Part shown: positions 46,428 to 54,939 of the stretch, in pieces | How positions within the stretch are numbered: the first letter of the stretch is position 1 | How the letters are laid out: every line of letters starts with the position of its first letter | From: Clostridium lacusfryxellense | Lineage (GTDB): Bacteria > Bacillota > Clostridia > Clostridiales > Clostridiaceae | Direction of reading: 5' to 3' | DNA length: 64,000 nucleotides | Assembly: GCF_018861735.1 (NCBI RefSeq) | Contig: NZ_JAHLEB010000012.1 | Location: 1-64,000, forward strand | Made by a program: the position numbers and the translations under genes | The notes under the pieces: generated by a model | Told to the model about the DNA's origin: nothing | The model's database searches: none | Seen by the model: the letters and a program-made list of their open reading frames with translations, nothing else

Positions 46428-47453
46428 TTGAGTGAAAATAAAAAAACTATAGATACTAGTAATAAGAAAAAAATATTAAAAATATTGTTTTTCCCATCTA
46501 TTTTCATACTGGTCGTAGGTATTTTCTTAGTTAGTTACTACACTTTTGCAAATAGGGTATACGATTCATATAAAGTTACCATAGTATCAAATATTAACAC
46601 TATTAACAAAATTAATAAAAACACATCCCAATTCAATAGTAACCAAACAATAGATGTTAAATATGCTAAGCAGCAGTTGCCTATTATTATTAAAGATTTA
46701 TCTGCTCTTAGAGATACTCTATCAAATTCGACTCCTACCTCTAAATATAAAAAAGACATCGAAAATCTTAGCTCAGGCCTAGATAAAAATTTATTAATAT
46801 ATAGACAAACACTTGCGATTTTAAATAATCCTTCTGGCAATGATGTAGGAACCTCTGTAGAAAATCTCAAAACATTTAGAGATGACTGCATGAATTTTTA
46901 CTCTTTAGTAGATATTAATAATATTGAAATAGTATTACCAGAAACATCTTTAGTCTTCATTAGCAACGTACTTAATTACAGTTATAGTGCTGTGATGATA
47001 AAAAAAGAAACCGATATAAAACTAGAACAAAATCAGGTTTTTATAAATAAAATCGATGGATTATCAGTAAGTTTTCTAGCCTCTAGAACTAATTTTTACT
47101 CAGATGTATCAAAAGTGAGAGCAAAAGAGATGTCTTATGACGACCTTTTGTCACTAGTTGATGATGATTTTACAAAATTAAACGAAGTGCAAACTGAATT
47201 TAAAAGTTTATCTGTACCTCCAACGTCTATACCAACTTACGAATCATTTAAGATTCTAATAGATAATTACGAAAGTTATTTAAAAGATTTTAAAATTGCT
47301 CTTACAAGTGAAAAAATTCAAGCTTTAAGTGCGGTTGTAGATCCATCCTCATTGGATGCTTTATATACATCTTCTACAGGACTGTTTAGTAAAGTACAAA
47401 GTGCCAATAATGATTTTAATAAAGTTTATACTCAGTTAAAGGCTAAGGAATAA
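46428..47453 (+). CDS. Single-pass membrane protein of unknown function
   Basis: A 341-residue protein starting at TTG, with GGGAGTGAG upstream. A lysine-rich N-terminus and one membrane helix (about 18-41) leave a long, helix-prone extracellular part of about 300 residues with no cysteine, no catalytic motif and no repeat that I recognise. The topology recalls the sensor or stalk part of receptors without a signalling domain. It is divergent from cdaA and upstream of the c-di-AMP riboswitch. Confidence 0.75.
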   Translation: MSENKKTIDTSNKKKILKILFFPSIFILVVGIFLVSYYTFANRVYDSYKVTIVSNINTINKINKNTSQFNSNQTIDVKYAKQQLPIIIKDLSALRDTLSNSTPTSKYKKDIENLSSGLDKNLLIYRQTLAILNNPSGNDVGTSVENLKTFRDDCMNFYSLVDINNIEIVLPETSLVFISNVLNYSYSAVMIKKETDIKLEQNQVFINKIDGLSVSFLASRTNFYSDVSKVRAKEMSYDDLLSLVDDDFTKLNEVQTEFKSLSVPPTSIPTYESFKILIDNYESYLKDFKIALTSEKIQALSAVVDPSSLDALYTSSTGLFSKVQSANNDFNKVYTQLKAKE

Positions 47454-47528
47454 ACGATTATGTACTACTTTCCATTTACTATAAAAAATAAGTGTATTAT
47501 TCTCACGATCTTGGTAACAATATTATTA

Positions 47529-47626
47529 GCCTAAGTAAAAAAAACACGGAGGAACCATGCATTTGGGGTGAATCACTAGTTGTGTAGGTTAAACCTTTCC
47601 CGAACCCGTCAGCTAACTCCGTAGGC
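47529..47626 (+). promoter_or_regulatory. c-di-AMP riboswitch (ydaO/yuaA)
   Basis: Conserved blocks in order: CGGAGGAACC, TTGGGGTGAATC, AGGTTAAACCTTTCCCGAACCCG, CAGCTAACTCCGTAGGC. GCCTA at the 5' end pairs with TAGGC at 47622-47626, and CGGAG with CTCCG. The RBS GGAG (47631-47634) begins five bases after the aptamer and no terminator is present, so control is probably at translation. Confidence 0.95.
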
Positions 47627-47641
47627 AAAAGGAGAGATAAT

Positions 47642-48196
47642 ATGAAAAAATTTGCTTTTTTATCTTGTATGCTAACGTTATTATTAGTATTACCTAGTTT
47701 AAGAGTAAATGGTCAACAATTATATTCAAAAGGAACACAAAGTAAAGATTTATATAATGAGCAAATAAAGGCTGTAGAAGTGTTTAACCAATCAAATAAC
47801 TCAATATATATTACTAACAGCGATATATATTTAATGTCGCAAGTCGTATATGCTGAGAGCTGTGGTGAGCCTGATAGTGGTAAACTTGCAGTAGCATCCG
47901 TTATATTAAATCGCGCTAGCGATGGTCATTTCCCAAAATCCATTTCTGGTGTTATTAATCAAAAAAACGCCTTTTCTTGTGTCAAAAACGGAAAGGTAAT
48001 TCACAATGGCAAATCTGGCGTTGTTCCTGATTCTAGCTGTTATAATGCGGTACTGGATGCATTAAAAGGTAAGGACCCTACGCACAACGCTGTTTTCTTT
48101 TATAATCCTGAAATATCCACGTCTCAGTGGATGAAGGGTATAAAAAAAGATGATATAAAAACTATCGGCAATCATGTTTTCTTTGTAGTTAAATAA
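47642..48196 (+). CDS. SleB/CwlJ-type cell wall hydrolase
   Basis: A 184-residue secreted hydrolase: signal peptide (about 1-24), then a Hydrolase_2 domain with catalytic Glu72 in VVYAESCGEPDSGKLAVASV and the FSCVKNGK and HNAVFFYNP motifs. Members cleave peptidoglycan as lytic transglycosylases, in spores or in vegetative walls. No N-terminal peptidoglycan-binding domain is present, unlike SleB itself. Its riboswitch implies repression at high c-di-AMP. Confidence 0.92.
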   Translation: MKKFAFLSCMLTLLLVLPSLRVNGQQLYSKGTQSKDLYNEQIKAVEVFNQSNNSIYITNSDIYLMSQVVYAESCGEPDSGKLAVASVILNRASDGHFPKSISGVINQKNAFSCVKNGKVIHNGKSGVVPDSSCYNAVLDALKGKDPTHNAVFFYNPEISTSQWMKGIKKDDIKTIGNHVFFVVK

Positions 48197-48246
48197 AATT
48201 AGGCAGTTAACTTTAGTTTATTCAACTACAGTTAACTGCCTAATTT
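48196..48246. terminator. Bidirectional terminator between wall hydrolase and thioredoxin genes
   Basis: Perfect 17-bp stem (48196-48212 with 48230-48246) with A and T flanks on both sides; the hydrolase stop codon touches the stem. Confidence 0.92.
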
Positions 48247-48260
48247 TATTAATATTAATT

Positions 48261-48578
48261 TTATAGATGTTTTTCTATTATTTTCTTTAAGTCAGCTTTA
48301 GGTCTAAATCCAACCATAGTTTCTTTAACTGTGTCTTTACTAAATACCATCACTGTAGGAATACTTGAGATTTTATATTTAGAAGCTACTATAGGACTCT
48401 CATCAACATTTATCTTTGCAAATGTCACATTTTTCCCCATTTCATTTGATAATTCCTCTATTACTGGAGTTAACATTTTACAAGGTCCACACCAAGGTGC
48501 CCAAAAATCAACTACAACTATGTTATCTGAATCTGCAATTTCTTCATTAAAATTCTTATCATTAACTACCTTAATCAT
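48261..48578 (-). CDS. trxA: Thioredoxin
   Basis: A 105-residue classical thioredoxin with active site WAPWCGPCKM and cis-proline SSIPTVMVF. No thioredoxin reductase is adjacent. An RBS (GGAGG) precedes the ATG. The promoter region holds a CsoR/CstR-like palindrome. Confidence 0.96.
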   Translation of the reverse strand: MIKVVNDKNFNEEIADSDNIVVVDFWAPWCGPCKMLTPVIEELSNEMGKNVTFAKINVDESPIVASKYKISSIPTVMVFSKDTVKETMVGFRPKADLKKIIEKHL

Positions 48579-48615
48579 ATTATTACCTCCATTTATTATA
48601 CTTTAAATTTTTATT

Positions 48616-48632
48616 ATACCCATATAGGGTAT
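48616..48632 (-). promoter_or_regulatory. CsoR/CstR-like operator before trxA
   Basis: ATACCC-ATATA-GGGTAT is an inverted repeat resembling operators of the CsoR family (copper or persulfide sensors). It lies about 20-35 bases downstream of the -10 box, where a repressor could block elongation. Confidence 0.5.
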
Positions 48633-48654
48633 CTATATATTTATTATTGATATA

Positions 48655-48683
48655 ATTGTATACCATATTACTATACTAGTCAA
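48655..48683 (-). promoter_or_regulatory. Promoter of trxA
   Basis: Minus strand TTGACT (48678-48683), 17-base spacer, TACAAT (48655-48660). Confidence 0.75.
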
Positions 48684-48812
48684 TAATATTCAAATTTCTT
48701 GTTCACTCTATTAAATCCCTCAAAATTTATAAGTTTTCTTACCCTTATATCAATATTAGTATACCCAAATTAAAATTAAAAAAACTCTATGCCAGCTTAA
48801 AAACTGTATTTT

Positions 48813-50075
48813 TTAATCTTTTTTTAATATTTCTTTTACTATCGAATTATTATATTGTGAATTTGGAAATTGATTAACTAATTTTTTTGCATAACTCTTT
48901 GATTTTTTTACATCAACTTCATTATTTATAGTAATTAAATTATATAAAACTTCTTCCGAGTAACTTCCTCTCGGAGATTGTTTCAAACTAAGTTCATAAT
49001 ATTTAATAGCGTTTTCAAAATCAGATGTAGCTTTATATGCTAGTGCTAACATATAAACTATATGTTCTTGTAAATAATTATCATTTGAGTATGGCAGTGC
49101 ATATAAAAAATATTTCTGAGCTTCTATAAACTTTTTGTCTTTTATATATGACATTCCCTTTTCATAAAAAAATGGCACTCCATTACTCTTAATAACTTCT
49201 TCTCCTTTTACAATGAGTAGCTTGTCATTTATATCCAGTTTGGTATTCTTCCATGCATTCACATATCCAACTATTAACTCCATGTTACTTTTTTTTAAAC
49301 TCTCATCTAATTGTTCATATGGAAACTTAGTAGCTTCTTGTGAATTGATTTCTATTGATTTTTTATCATTATTATTTGATTTTTGCTTTTCTACTTCAAC
49401 CTTTGCTTTAGCTTCGACTAATTTTTCACTTTCTATTTTAACTAAGCTTTTAGTTTTATTGTTATCTATCATTTTATACATATATTTTCTACCTGGGAAA
49501 ATTACAATTACGGTTAAAACTATACATGCAGCAGCAATAAAAATTTTTTTATAGTTTATTTCTCTCTTTATGTTTCCATATTCTATTAATATATTTTTAT
49601 TAATTATAGCTTGAATGTTTTTTTTATCTACTTGTGTTACCTCTTTTATATAAGTATATGCTTTATCATATTCTCCTTGCTTTATATAACAAACGCTAAT
49701 ATAGTTATTTACGTTTATAAAATTAAAGTCACTGGACTTGCATTGCTCTAGGAGCTTTAGTGCACCACTTATATTTAGCTGCTTTATTAGTTCTAATGCG
49801 TTCACATAAAGCTGTAATTTTTCCTTATCCCTCACGCTATCATTTAGATACTTTTTTGATACTTTGTCATTATTTCTTTTATAATTTATATTCCATGTCT
49901 GTTTAGCCTTTTCTAGATCGCCTTTTATGTAAAATAAAATGCCCTTTAAATTTAGTGCCGCAGCATTTGTATTATTAAGAGAAATACTTTTCTCACAAAG
50001 TCTTACCGCCTTATCTATATAACCATCATTATATTTATTCATCGCTTTTACGTATACTTTCCCTGACTTATCCAT
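48813..50075 (-). CDS. TPR-repeat membrane protein
   Basis: A 420-residue protein with an N-terminal set of TPR-like helices (about 5-165), a central membrane helix (about 177-194), a Lys/Glu-rich linker and a second TPR set (about 290-410; AYKATSDFENAIKYYELSLK). TPR domains on both sides of the membrane suggest a scaffold. No enzymatic motif. Monocistronic, function unknown. Confidence 0.82.
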   Translation of the reverse strand: MDKSGKVYVKAMNKYNDGYIDKAVRLCEKSISLNNTNAAALNLKGILFYIKGDLEKAKQTWNINYKRNNDKVSKKYLNDSVRDKEKLQLYVNALELIKQLNISGALKLLEQCKSSDFNFINVNNYISVCYIKQGEYDKAYTYIKEVTQVDKKNIQAIINKNILIEYGNIKREINYKKIFIAAACIVLTVIVIFPGRKYMYKMIDNNKTKSLVKIESEKLVEAKAKVEVEKQKSNNNDKKSIEINSQEATKFPYEQLDESLKKSNMELIVGYVNAWKNTKLDINDKLLIVKGEEVIKSNGVPFFYEKGMSYIKDKKFIEAQKYFLYALPYSNDNYLQEHIVYMLALAYKATSDFENAIKYYELSLKQSPRGSYSEEVLYNLITINNEVDVKKSKSYAKKLVNQFPNSQYNNSIVKEILKKD

Positions 50076-50423
50076 AAGTTCACCTTTTATTCCATATATT
50101 TGTGATTATTTTAATTGTATCATAGGCTTTATTTTATTTAAGATAATTATACATGATTAGAGTAATAAAAATATATATTAATTCATATTTTGTAGTAAAA
50201 TATGAATTCTTTCATATCATTATAATAATTACATTATTTTTAAGGGTATCTGTACATAAAGATAATCTGGAAGCATCTATCACATGGTTGCATACGTCCC
50301 GTCCTGAGTGTTAATAAGTACATCTATATAATTATTCCTTATGGCGTAAGTATATCCATTAAATAGAGTGTAACATGCATTGGTGCACCTTGTAATAATA
50401 AATGTAGAAACTGGAGGTCATTC
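50076..50423 (+). other. Long leader region of the 50-residue membrane protein
   Basis: Contains a perfect hairpin, ATTCATATTTT with AAAATATGAAT (50181-50207). It then has about 180 bases of markedly less AT-rich sequence up to the RBS (50230-50415), including a CTTATGGCGTAAG dyad near 50338-50350. The composition and length suggest a structured 5' leader or a small RNA, but no known class was recognised. Confidence 0.4.
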
Positions 50424-50576
50424 ATGGTAAATAAGAATTTTTCTGTACTAATATATTTTCTTAGTGCTGTCTTGGTACTAATTCTTTCAATATTTATTTA
50501 TAGAATAATTACACATATTAGTTACGGTAATTTTGATGAGAAAATAACAGCGACAGAATTTATGGTTAAAAGATAA
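50424..50576 (+). CDS. Small membrane protein, 50 residues
   Basis: A short frame with GGAGG six bases before its ATG. It encodes a Lys-containing start, one strongly hydrophobic helix (about 7-29; LIYFLSAVLVLILSIFIY) and a polar C-terminal tail ending in KR. A strong terminator begins at its stop codon, so it is a complete transcription unit. Not recognised. Options are a small regulatory membrane protein or a type-I-toxin-like peptide; the charged 20-residue tail is long for the latter. Confidence 0.7.
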   Translation: MVNKNFSVLIYFLSAVLVLILSIFIYRIITHISYGNFDEKITATEFMVKR

Positions 50577-50612
50577 AAAGACATACTTTTAGGATAATAT
50601 GTCTTTTTCTTT
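50575..50612. terminator. Bidirectional terminator between the small membrane protein and cwlD
   Basis: AAAAAGACATA (50575-50585) pairs with TATGTCTTTTT (50598-50608); T-rich on one side and A-rich on the other. Confidence 0.9.
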
Positions 50613-50655
50613 TATAATAACTTAAAATTAATTAACATTATTGCATTTTAATTAT

Positions 50656-51378
50656 TTACTCCGAAGAACTACTTTTAAAGAAATCACTTACTGATTTACT
50701 TAAAGAATTTGCAATTTTTCCTTGATATTCATCTGTCTTTAACTTTTGTTCCTCTTGATCGTTTGATAAAAATCCGCATTCAACTATAACACTTGGTATG
50801 ATGTCATAATCTCTTAATAACCTATAGGCATTTTTAGCAGGTTTTTGTACTCTCTTATTACTAGGATCTAACTCTTCCCTAAGGTTCGTCTGAATTACGC
50901 TGGCGAGGGTTGAGCTTTCTTTATAGTTTGAATACCATACTTGCGCTCCATAATATTTACTCTGTGTAAAATAATTTAAATGTATGCTAATAAGCATGTC
51001 ACAATTGCTAGATTTTTTTAAATCACATCTCTTTTTTAAATCTTCAATATACCTCTGTCTTATAGTCCCATCATTTGAATAAAGGCCAACATCTCCCTCT
51101 CTTGTCATAACTACTTTATATCCTGCTTTTTCTAAACTGACTTTAAGTTTTTTTACTATACTTAAATTAATATCCTTCTCCACAGTACCATTTTTAGAAC
51201 TTGTTCCACCGTCCATGCCACCATGCCCTGCATCAATAAGTATTGTTTTGCTTCCTTCATTTATACTCATAGTTTCATGAGCAAGGCCTATATTCACACC
51301 TATTAAACTTGCCATTCCTAAAATTATTACAACAACCACGGCTACTAACCTTTTATTTGTGTATTTCAATGCACCCAC
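50656..51378 (-). CDS. cwlD: N-acetylmuramoyl-L-alanine amidase CwlD
   Basis: A 240-residue zinc amidase needed in spore formers to make muramic-delta-lactam in cortex peptidoglycan. A signal anchor (about 10-31) precedes the Amidase_3 domain: zinc ligands His52 (DAGHGGMDGG), Glu near 67 (VEKDINL) and His in SIHLNYF, and the catalytic Glu in VECGFLSN. Length and absence of wall-binding repeats fit CwlD. The usual partner PdaA is not nearby. Confidence 0.9.
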   Translation of the reverse strand: MGALKYTNKRLVAVVVVIILGMASLIGVNIGLAHETMSINEGSKTILIDAGHGGMDGGTSSKNGTVEKDINLSIVKKLKVSLEKAGYKVVMTREGDVGLYSNDGTIRQRYIEDLKKRCDLKKSSNCDMLISIHLNYFTQSKYYGAQVWYSNYKESSTLASVIQTNLREELDPSNKRVQKPAKNAYRLLRDYDIIPSVIVECGFLSNDQEEQKLKTDEYQGKIANSLSKSVSDFFKSSSSE

Positions 51379-51522
51379 CCTTTTATTTATTGCTATGTGT
51401 TAATTTTATTCAACATGTATATATTTTATAATATGTTTTTGATTTTACTTATAAGAAAATACACAGATTAAATTATAATACATATATTGTAATGTATTAT
51501 AATATTTTTTAGAGGTGAGTTG

Positions 51523-52173
51523 ATGTACAATTTAAAGCCTGAACTATTTGATTTTAATTCAGTAAAAGGTATTTCAAAAAAACAACTTGATGAACATTAC
51601 AAATTGTATACAGGTTACGTAACCAAATTAAATGAAATTTGGAACACTCCATATGTGCCTGCTAATTATACTGATAGCAATGCAACTTACTCCAAGATGC
51701 GTAGCTTAAAGCTAGGGGAAACATATTCACTAGATGGAGTAAAACTTCACAATCTTTATTTTGAAAACATGACTGGAGGAAATAACACACCACATGGCCT
51801 CTTATTTAATGCAATTATAAATCAATTTGGTTCCTACGATACATTCATCTCTTACCTTACAAATGTAGGGGTATCCATGAGAGGTTGGGCAGTTCTTACC
51901 ATTGATTCTATTGACAATAAGTTGCATATAATAGGAAGTGACTCACACGATAATGGTGCCGTATGGTTATCCTTCCCAATATTGATTATGGATGTTTATG
52001 AACACGCATACTTTATGGATTTTGGAACAGACAGGAAAAAATATATTTCTACATTTATAGAAAACATAAATTGGGACGTCTTGAATGACAGGTTTGAAAA
52101 ATATATTTCTTTGGCTCAGCATATGAATAATGATATGAATCAACGTAGATTCTGCCCTTATAATTTATTCTAA
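51523..52173 (+). CDS. sod: Atypical Fe/Mn superoxide dismutase
   Basis: A 216-residue protein with the two-domain Fe/Mn SOD layout. Probable metal ligands are His25 (LDEHYKLYTGYV), His76 (VKLHNLYFENM), and Asp157 and His161 in IMDVYEHAYFMDFG. The N-terminal HHxxHHxxYV motif and the tryptophan before Glu-His are replaced, so it belongs to the divergent branch seen in bacilli and clostridia. The ATG at 51523 follows GAGGTGAG; a TTG three bases earlier is possible. Monocistronic. Confidence 0.85.
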   Translation: MYNLKPELFDFNSVKGISKKQLDEHYKLYTGYVTKLNEIWNTPYVPANYTDSNATYSKMRSLKLGETYSLDGVKLHNLYFENMTGGNNTPHGLLFNAIINQFGSYDTFISYLTNVGVSMRGWAVLTIDSIDNKLHIIGSDSHDNGAVWLSFPILIMDVYEHAYFMDFGTDRKKYISTFIENINWDVLNDRFEKYISLAQHMNNDMNQRRFCPYNLF

Positions 52174-52197
52174 TAACTTTATTTATTTCCTAGAAAA

Positions 52198-52232
52198 TAA
52201 AAACCCTCAAACACAAGTGTTTGAGGGTTTTT
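52198..52232. terminator. Bidirectional terminator between sod and rpsI
   Basis: AAAACCCTCAAACAC (52200-52214) with GTGTTTGAGGGTTTTT (52217-52232), perfect and flanked by A and T runs. Confidence 0.95.
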
Positions 52233-52245
52233 AATAACATGAAAA

Positions 52246-52638
52246 TTATCTCTTTGAAAACTGAGATGCTTTTCTTGCTTTTTTAAGACCATATTTCTTT
52301 CTTTCTTTCATTCTTGGATCTCTTGTTAAAAATCCGGCACTTTTAAGTTCTGGTCTTAAAGTTTCATCGGCTTTTAATAATGATCTAGAAATACCATGTC
52401 TTATTGCTCCAGCTTGACCTGTATATCCACCACCATGTACGTTAACTAAAACATCAAATTTATCTTTAGTTCCAGTTAATACTAGAGGTTGGTTTACTAT
52501 AAGCATTAAAGTTTCTAATCCAAAATAATTCTCTATGTTTCTTTTGTTTATAACAATTTTACCTTCACCAGGTACAAGTCTAACTCTTGCAACTGATTTC
52601 TTTCTTCTTCCTGTTCCTATATATTGAACCTTTGCCAT
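52246..52638 (-). CDS. rpsI: 30S ribosomal protein S9
   Basis: 130 residues; starts [18 protein letters not shown] and ends in the conserved [12 protein letters not shown] tail that reaches the P-site tRNA. Second gene of the rplM-rpsI operon. Confidence 0.98.
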   Translation of the reverse strand: MAKVQYIGTGRRKKSVARVRLVPGEGKIVINKRNIENYFGLETLMLIVNQPLVLTGTKDKFDVLVNVHGGGYTGQAGAIRHGISRSLLKADETLRPELKSAGFLTRDPRMKERKKYGLKKARKASQFSKR

Positions 52639-52662
52639 TGTATTTCCTCCTTCCGAATCTAA

Positions 52663-53103
52663 TTAGTATTTAAGCACTAGTGTTTCTGGGTTTTGTGCAG
52701 CATTGTTATGTTCTGAACCTTTGTATACAGTCATTTTTTTAAGTGTTTGACGACCTAATGGTCCCTTTGGAAGCATTCTTCTTACTGCTTCTTCAAAAAT
52801 AAACTCTGGTTTTTTAGCTAATGCGATTCTATATGGAACTTCTTTTAATCCACCTGGATAAAAAGAGTGATGTCTTAACATTTTTTGGTCTAATTTCTTA
52901 CCAGTTAAAACTATCTTATCAGCATTTAATACAATTACAAAGTCACCTGTATCTACATGTGGTGTAAATGTTGGTTTATGTTTACCTCTTAATATTGCTG
53001 CTATTTGACTAGCTGCTCTTCCTAAAACTTTTCCTTCTACGTCTACAACGAACCATTTTCTTTCCACTTCTAGTGGTTTTGCTAAGTATGATTTTGAATT
53101 CAT
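52663..53103 (-). CDS. rplM: 50S ribosomal protein L13
   Basis: 146 residues with the L13 signatures [33 protein letters not shown] and GGLKEVPYR. The ATG at 53103 has GGGAGGG upstream; the longer frame to 53130 would run into the RBS and is rejected. rpsI follows by 24 bases. Confidence 0.98.
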   Translation of the reverse strand: MNSKSYLAKPLEVERKWFVVDVEGKVLGRAASQIAAILRGKHKPTFTPHVDTGDFVIVLNADKIVLTGKKLDQKMLRHHSFYPGGLKEVPYRIALAKKPEFIFEEAVRRMLPKGPLGRQTLKKMTVYKGSEHNNAAQNPETLVLKY

Positions 53104-53146
53104 TATTTTCCCTCCCTGAACTTTTAACAATTAAAACTCTATGCTA

Positions 53147-53169
53147 AAGATCCGGGGCTAGTGGATCTT
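53147..53169 (-). promoter_or_regulatory. Hairpin in the rplM leader (L13 leader type)
   Basis: AAGATCC, a nine-base loop and GGATCTT lie in the leader between promoter and rplM RBS. Firmicutes carry an L13-leader RNA thought to mediate autoregulation; position and shape fit that. Confidence 0.6.
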
Positions 53170-53198
53170 ATACACGATTATTTATACAAACATTTATA

Positions 53199-53227
53199 AG
53201 TATAATACATTCTACCGGGTGTGTCAA
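53199..53227 (-). promoter_or_regulatory. Promoter of rplM-rpsI
   Basis: Minus strand TTGACA (53222-53227), 17-base spacer, TATACT (53199-53204): a near-consensus sigma-A promoter. Confidence 0.88.
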
Positions 53228-53266
53228 TGTTTTTAGCCATCATGTTGCAACTTTAATTTATTTATT

Positions 53267-54001
53267 TTAATAAAAAACTTCTTCTAAACATAATCCATTC
53301 GCCGGGACTGCTTTTCCAGCCTTTGATCTCTCTTTTGACTCTATTATATTATTAATTTCGCTTGGTTTTATCTTTCCTTCACCAACTCTAATTAATGCCC
53401 CAACTATTATTCTAACCATATTGTATAAGAATCCATCAGCTGCAATATATATTTTAATCATATCTTCATTTTTTATAATATCTAATTGAGATATAGTTCT
53501 TACAGATGTCTTTACTGAACTTCCTAAATTTTTAAATGCAGAAAAATCATGAGTCCCTATAAAATATAAAGCCCCTAGTTTCATAGCCTCTACATCTAAT
53601 ATTCTTTGATGATGATATATGTAATTACGACCTACTGCAACATACTCTCGTCTATTTATTATTGTGTAACTATACACCTTACCAGTGCTATTATACCTTG
53701 AATGGAATTCCATTGGCATGTCAATAGCCTTAAGTATTACAATGTCTCTAGGTAATTTACTATTAATAGCTCTTGCAAATTTCTCTTGTACTATTTTACT
53801 ATTAGTATAAAAGTTACCGGTATAGCCCTTTGCATGGACTCCAGCATCTGTTCTACTAGAACCAGTAATTAAGGCTTCTTCACCTGTAATTTCCTCAATA
53901 GCTCTTTCTACTTTTTCCTCTATAGTCATGACATTATTTTGCCTTTGCCATCCACAATAGTTCGTTCCATCATATTCTATTATAAGCTTTATATTTCTCA
54001 C
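53267..54001 (-). CDS. truA: tRNA pseudouridine synthase A
   Basis: A 244-residue enzyme making pseudouridine at positions 38-40 of tRNA anticodon arms. The catalytic Asp lies in GSSRTDAGVHAKG (about 47-59), with FLYNMVRIIVGALIRVGEGK near the C-terminus. Its place after ecfT is the usual clostridial and bacillar order. Confidence 0.96.
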   Translation of the reverse strand: MRNIKLIIEYDGTNYCGWQRQNNVMTIEEKVERAIEEITGEEALITGSSRTDAGVHAKGYTGNFYTNSKIVQEKFARAINSKLPRDIVILKAIDMPMEFHSRYNSTGKVYSYTIINRREYVAVGRNYIYHHQRILDVEAMKLGALYFIGTHDFSAFKNLGSSVKTSVRTISQLDIIKNEDMIKIYIAADGFLYNMVRIIVGALIRVGEGKIKPSEINNIIESKERSKAGKAVPANGLCLEEVFY

Positions 54002-54063
54002 AACATCACGCCCTTTTCTATTTACACCTAGTATTTAATACTACTTTGCTCTTTATTAGAATA

Positions 54064-54861
54064 TTACGTTCTACTAAAAATAGTAACAAAAAATAGCAGT
54101 GAAAACGCAAAACTTGCAATATAATCTTTATTGCTTATCTTTAATTGTTTCATTCTAGTTCTTCCTTCTCCACCCTTATAACATCTTGATTCCATAGCCA
54201 TAGCTAGTTCATCTGCCCGCCTAAAAGAACTTATAAATAATGGCACTAATATAGGAATTAAACTTTTAGCCCTACTAATTAAATTTCCAGACTCAAAGTC
54301 AGCACCTCTTGCCATTTGTGCTTTCATTATTTTATCAGTCTCATCCATAAGCGTAGGAATGAACCTTAAAGCTATAGTCATCATCATTGCAAGTTCGTGA
54401 GCAGGTACTCCTATCCTTTTAAATGGGTTTAGAAGACTCTCTATACCATCAGTTAACTCTATTGGAGACGTTGTAAGTGTTAGTATTGACGTACCCATAA
54501 TCAAGAACACCAGCCTAATAATCATAAAGGCTGCTATCATTAACCCTTCCTTATAAATACTTATAAATCCCCATTGAAAAAGTAGATCCTTCCCACTAGT
54601 CATAAAAATATTTAATATTGCTGTAATTAGCAATAAAACCAAAATCGGCTTAAGACCATTATAAATATACTTAAATGACAGCTTAGCTATTAGTATTGTT
54701 CCTAAAATAAATATCAATACATATAGGTAGCCCTCAAAGTTATTTACCAAAAATAGATTAACAATAAATAATATAGATATTAGTATCTTAAATCTTGAGT
54801 CCAACTTATGTACAAAAGAATCCCCTGGTATATATTGACCTATTGTAATATCCTTGATCAT
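54064..54861 (-). CDS. ecfT: ECF transporter transmembrane component EcfT
   Basis: A 265-residue membrane protein of the shared ECF vitamin-transport module. N-terminal KDITIGQYIPGDSFVHKLD is typical, and the two Ala-Arg-Gly motifs that contact the ATPases appear as AQMARGADF and AMESRCYKG (the second with Cys in place of Gly). The ATG at 54861 has GGAGG upstream, so the frame to 54894 is too long. Confidence 0.95.
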   Translation of the reverse strand: MIKDITIGQYIPGDSFVHKLDSRFKILISILFIVNLFLVNNFEGYLYVLIFILGTILIAKLSFKYIYNGLKPILVLLLITAILNIFMTSGKDLLFQWGFISIYKEGLMIAAFMIIRLVFLIMGTSILTLTTSPIELTDGIESLLNPFKRIGVPAHELAMMMTIALRFIPTLMDETDKIMKAQMARGADFESGNLISRAKSLIPILVPLFISSFRRADELAMAMESRCYKGGEGRTRMKQLKISNKDYIASFAFSLLFFVTIFSRT

Positions 54862-54939
54862 ACAAATTCCTCCAATGTATTGTAAAAAGCACATATTACT
54901 ATTATATATATGTCACCTTGTTATAGCAGAAGATTTATA

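Noticed and set aside
50230-50415. Known riboswitch before the 50-residue membrane protein
   Set aside because: I compared it by eye with purine, ZTP, guanidine, M-box and c-di-GMP types and found no convincing core, so it is listed only as an unknown leader.
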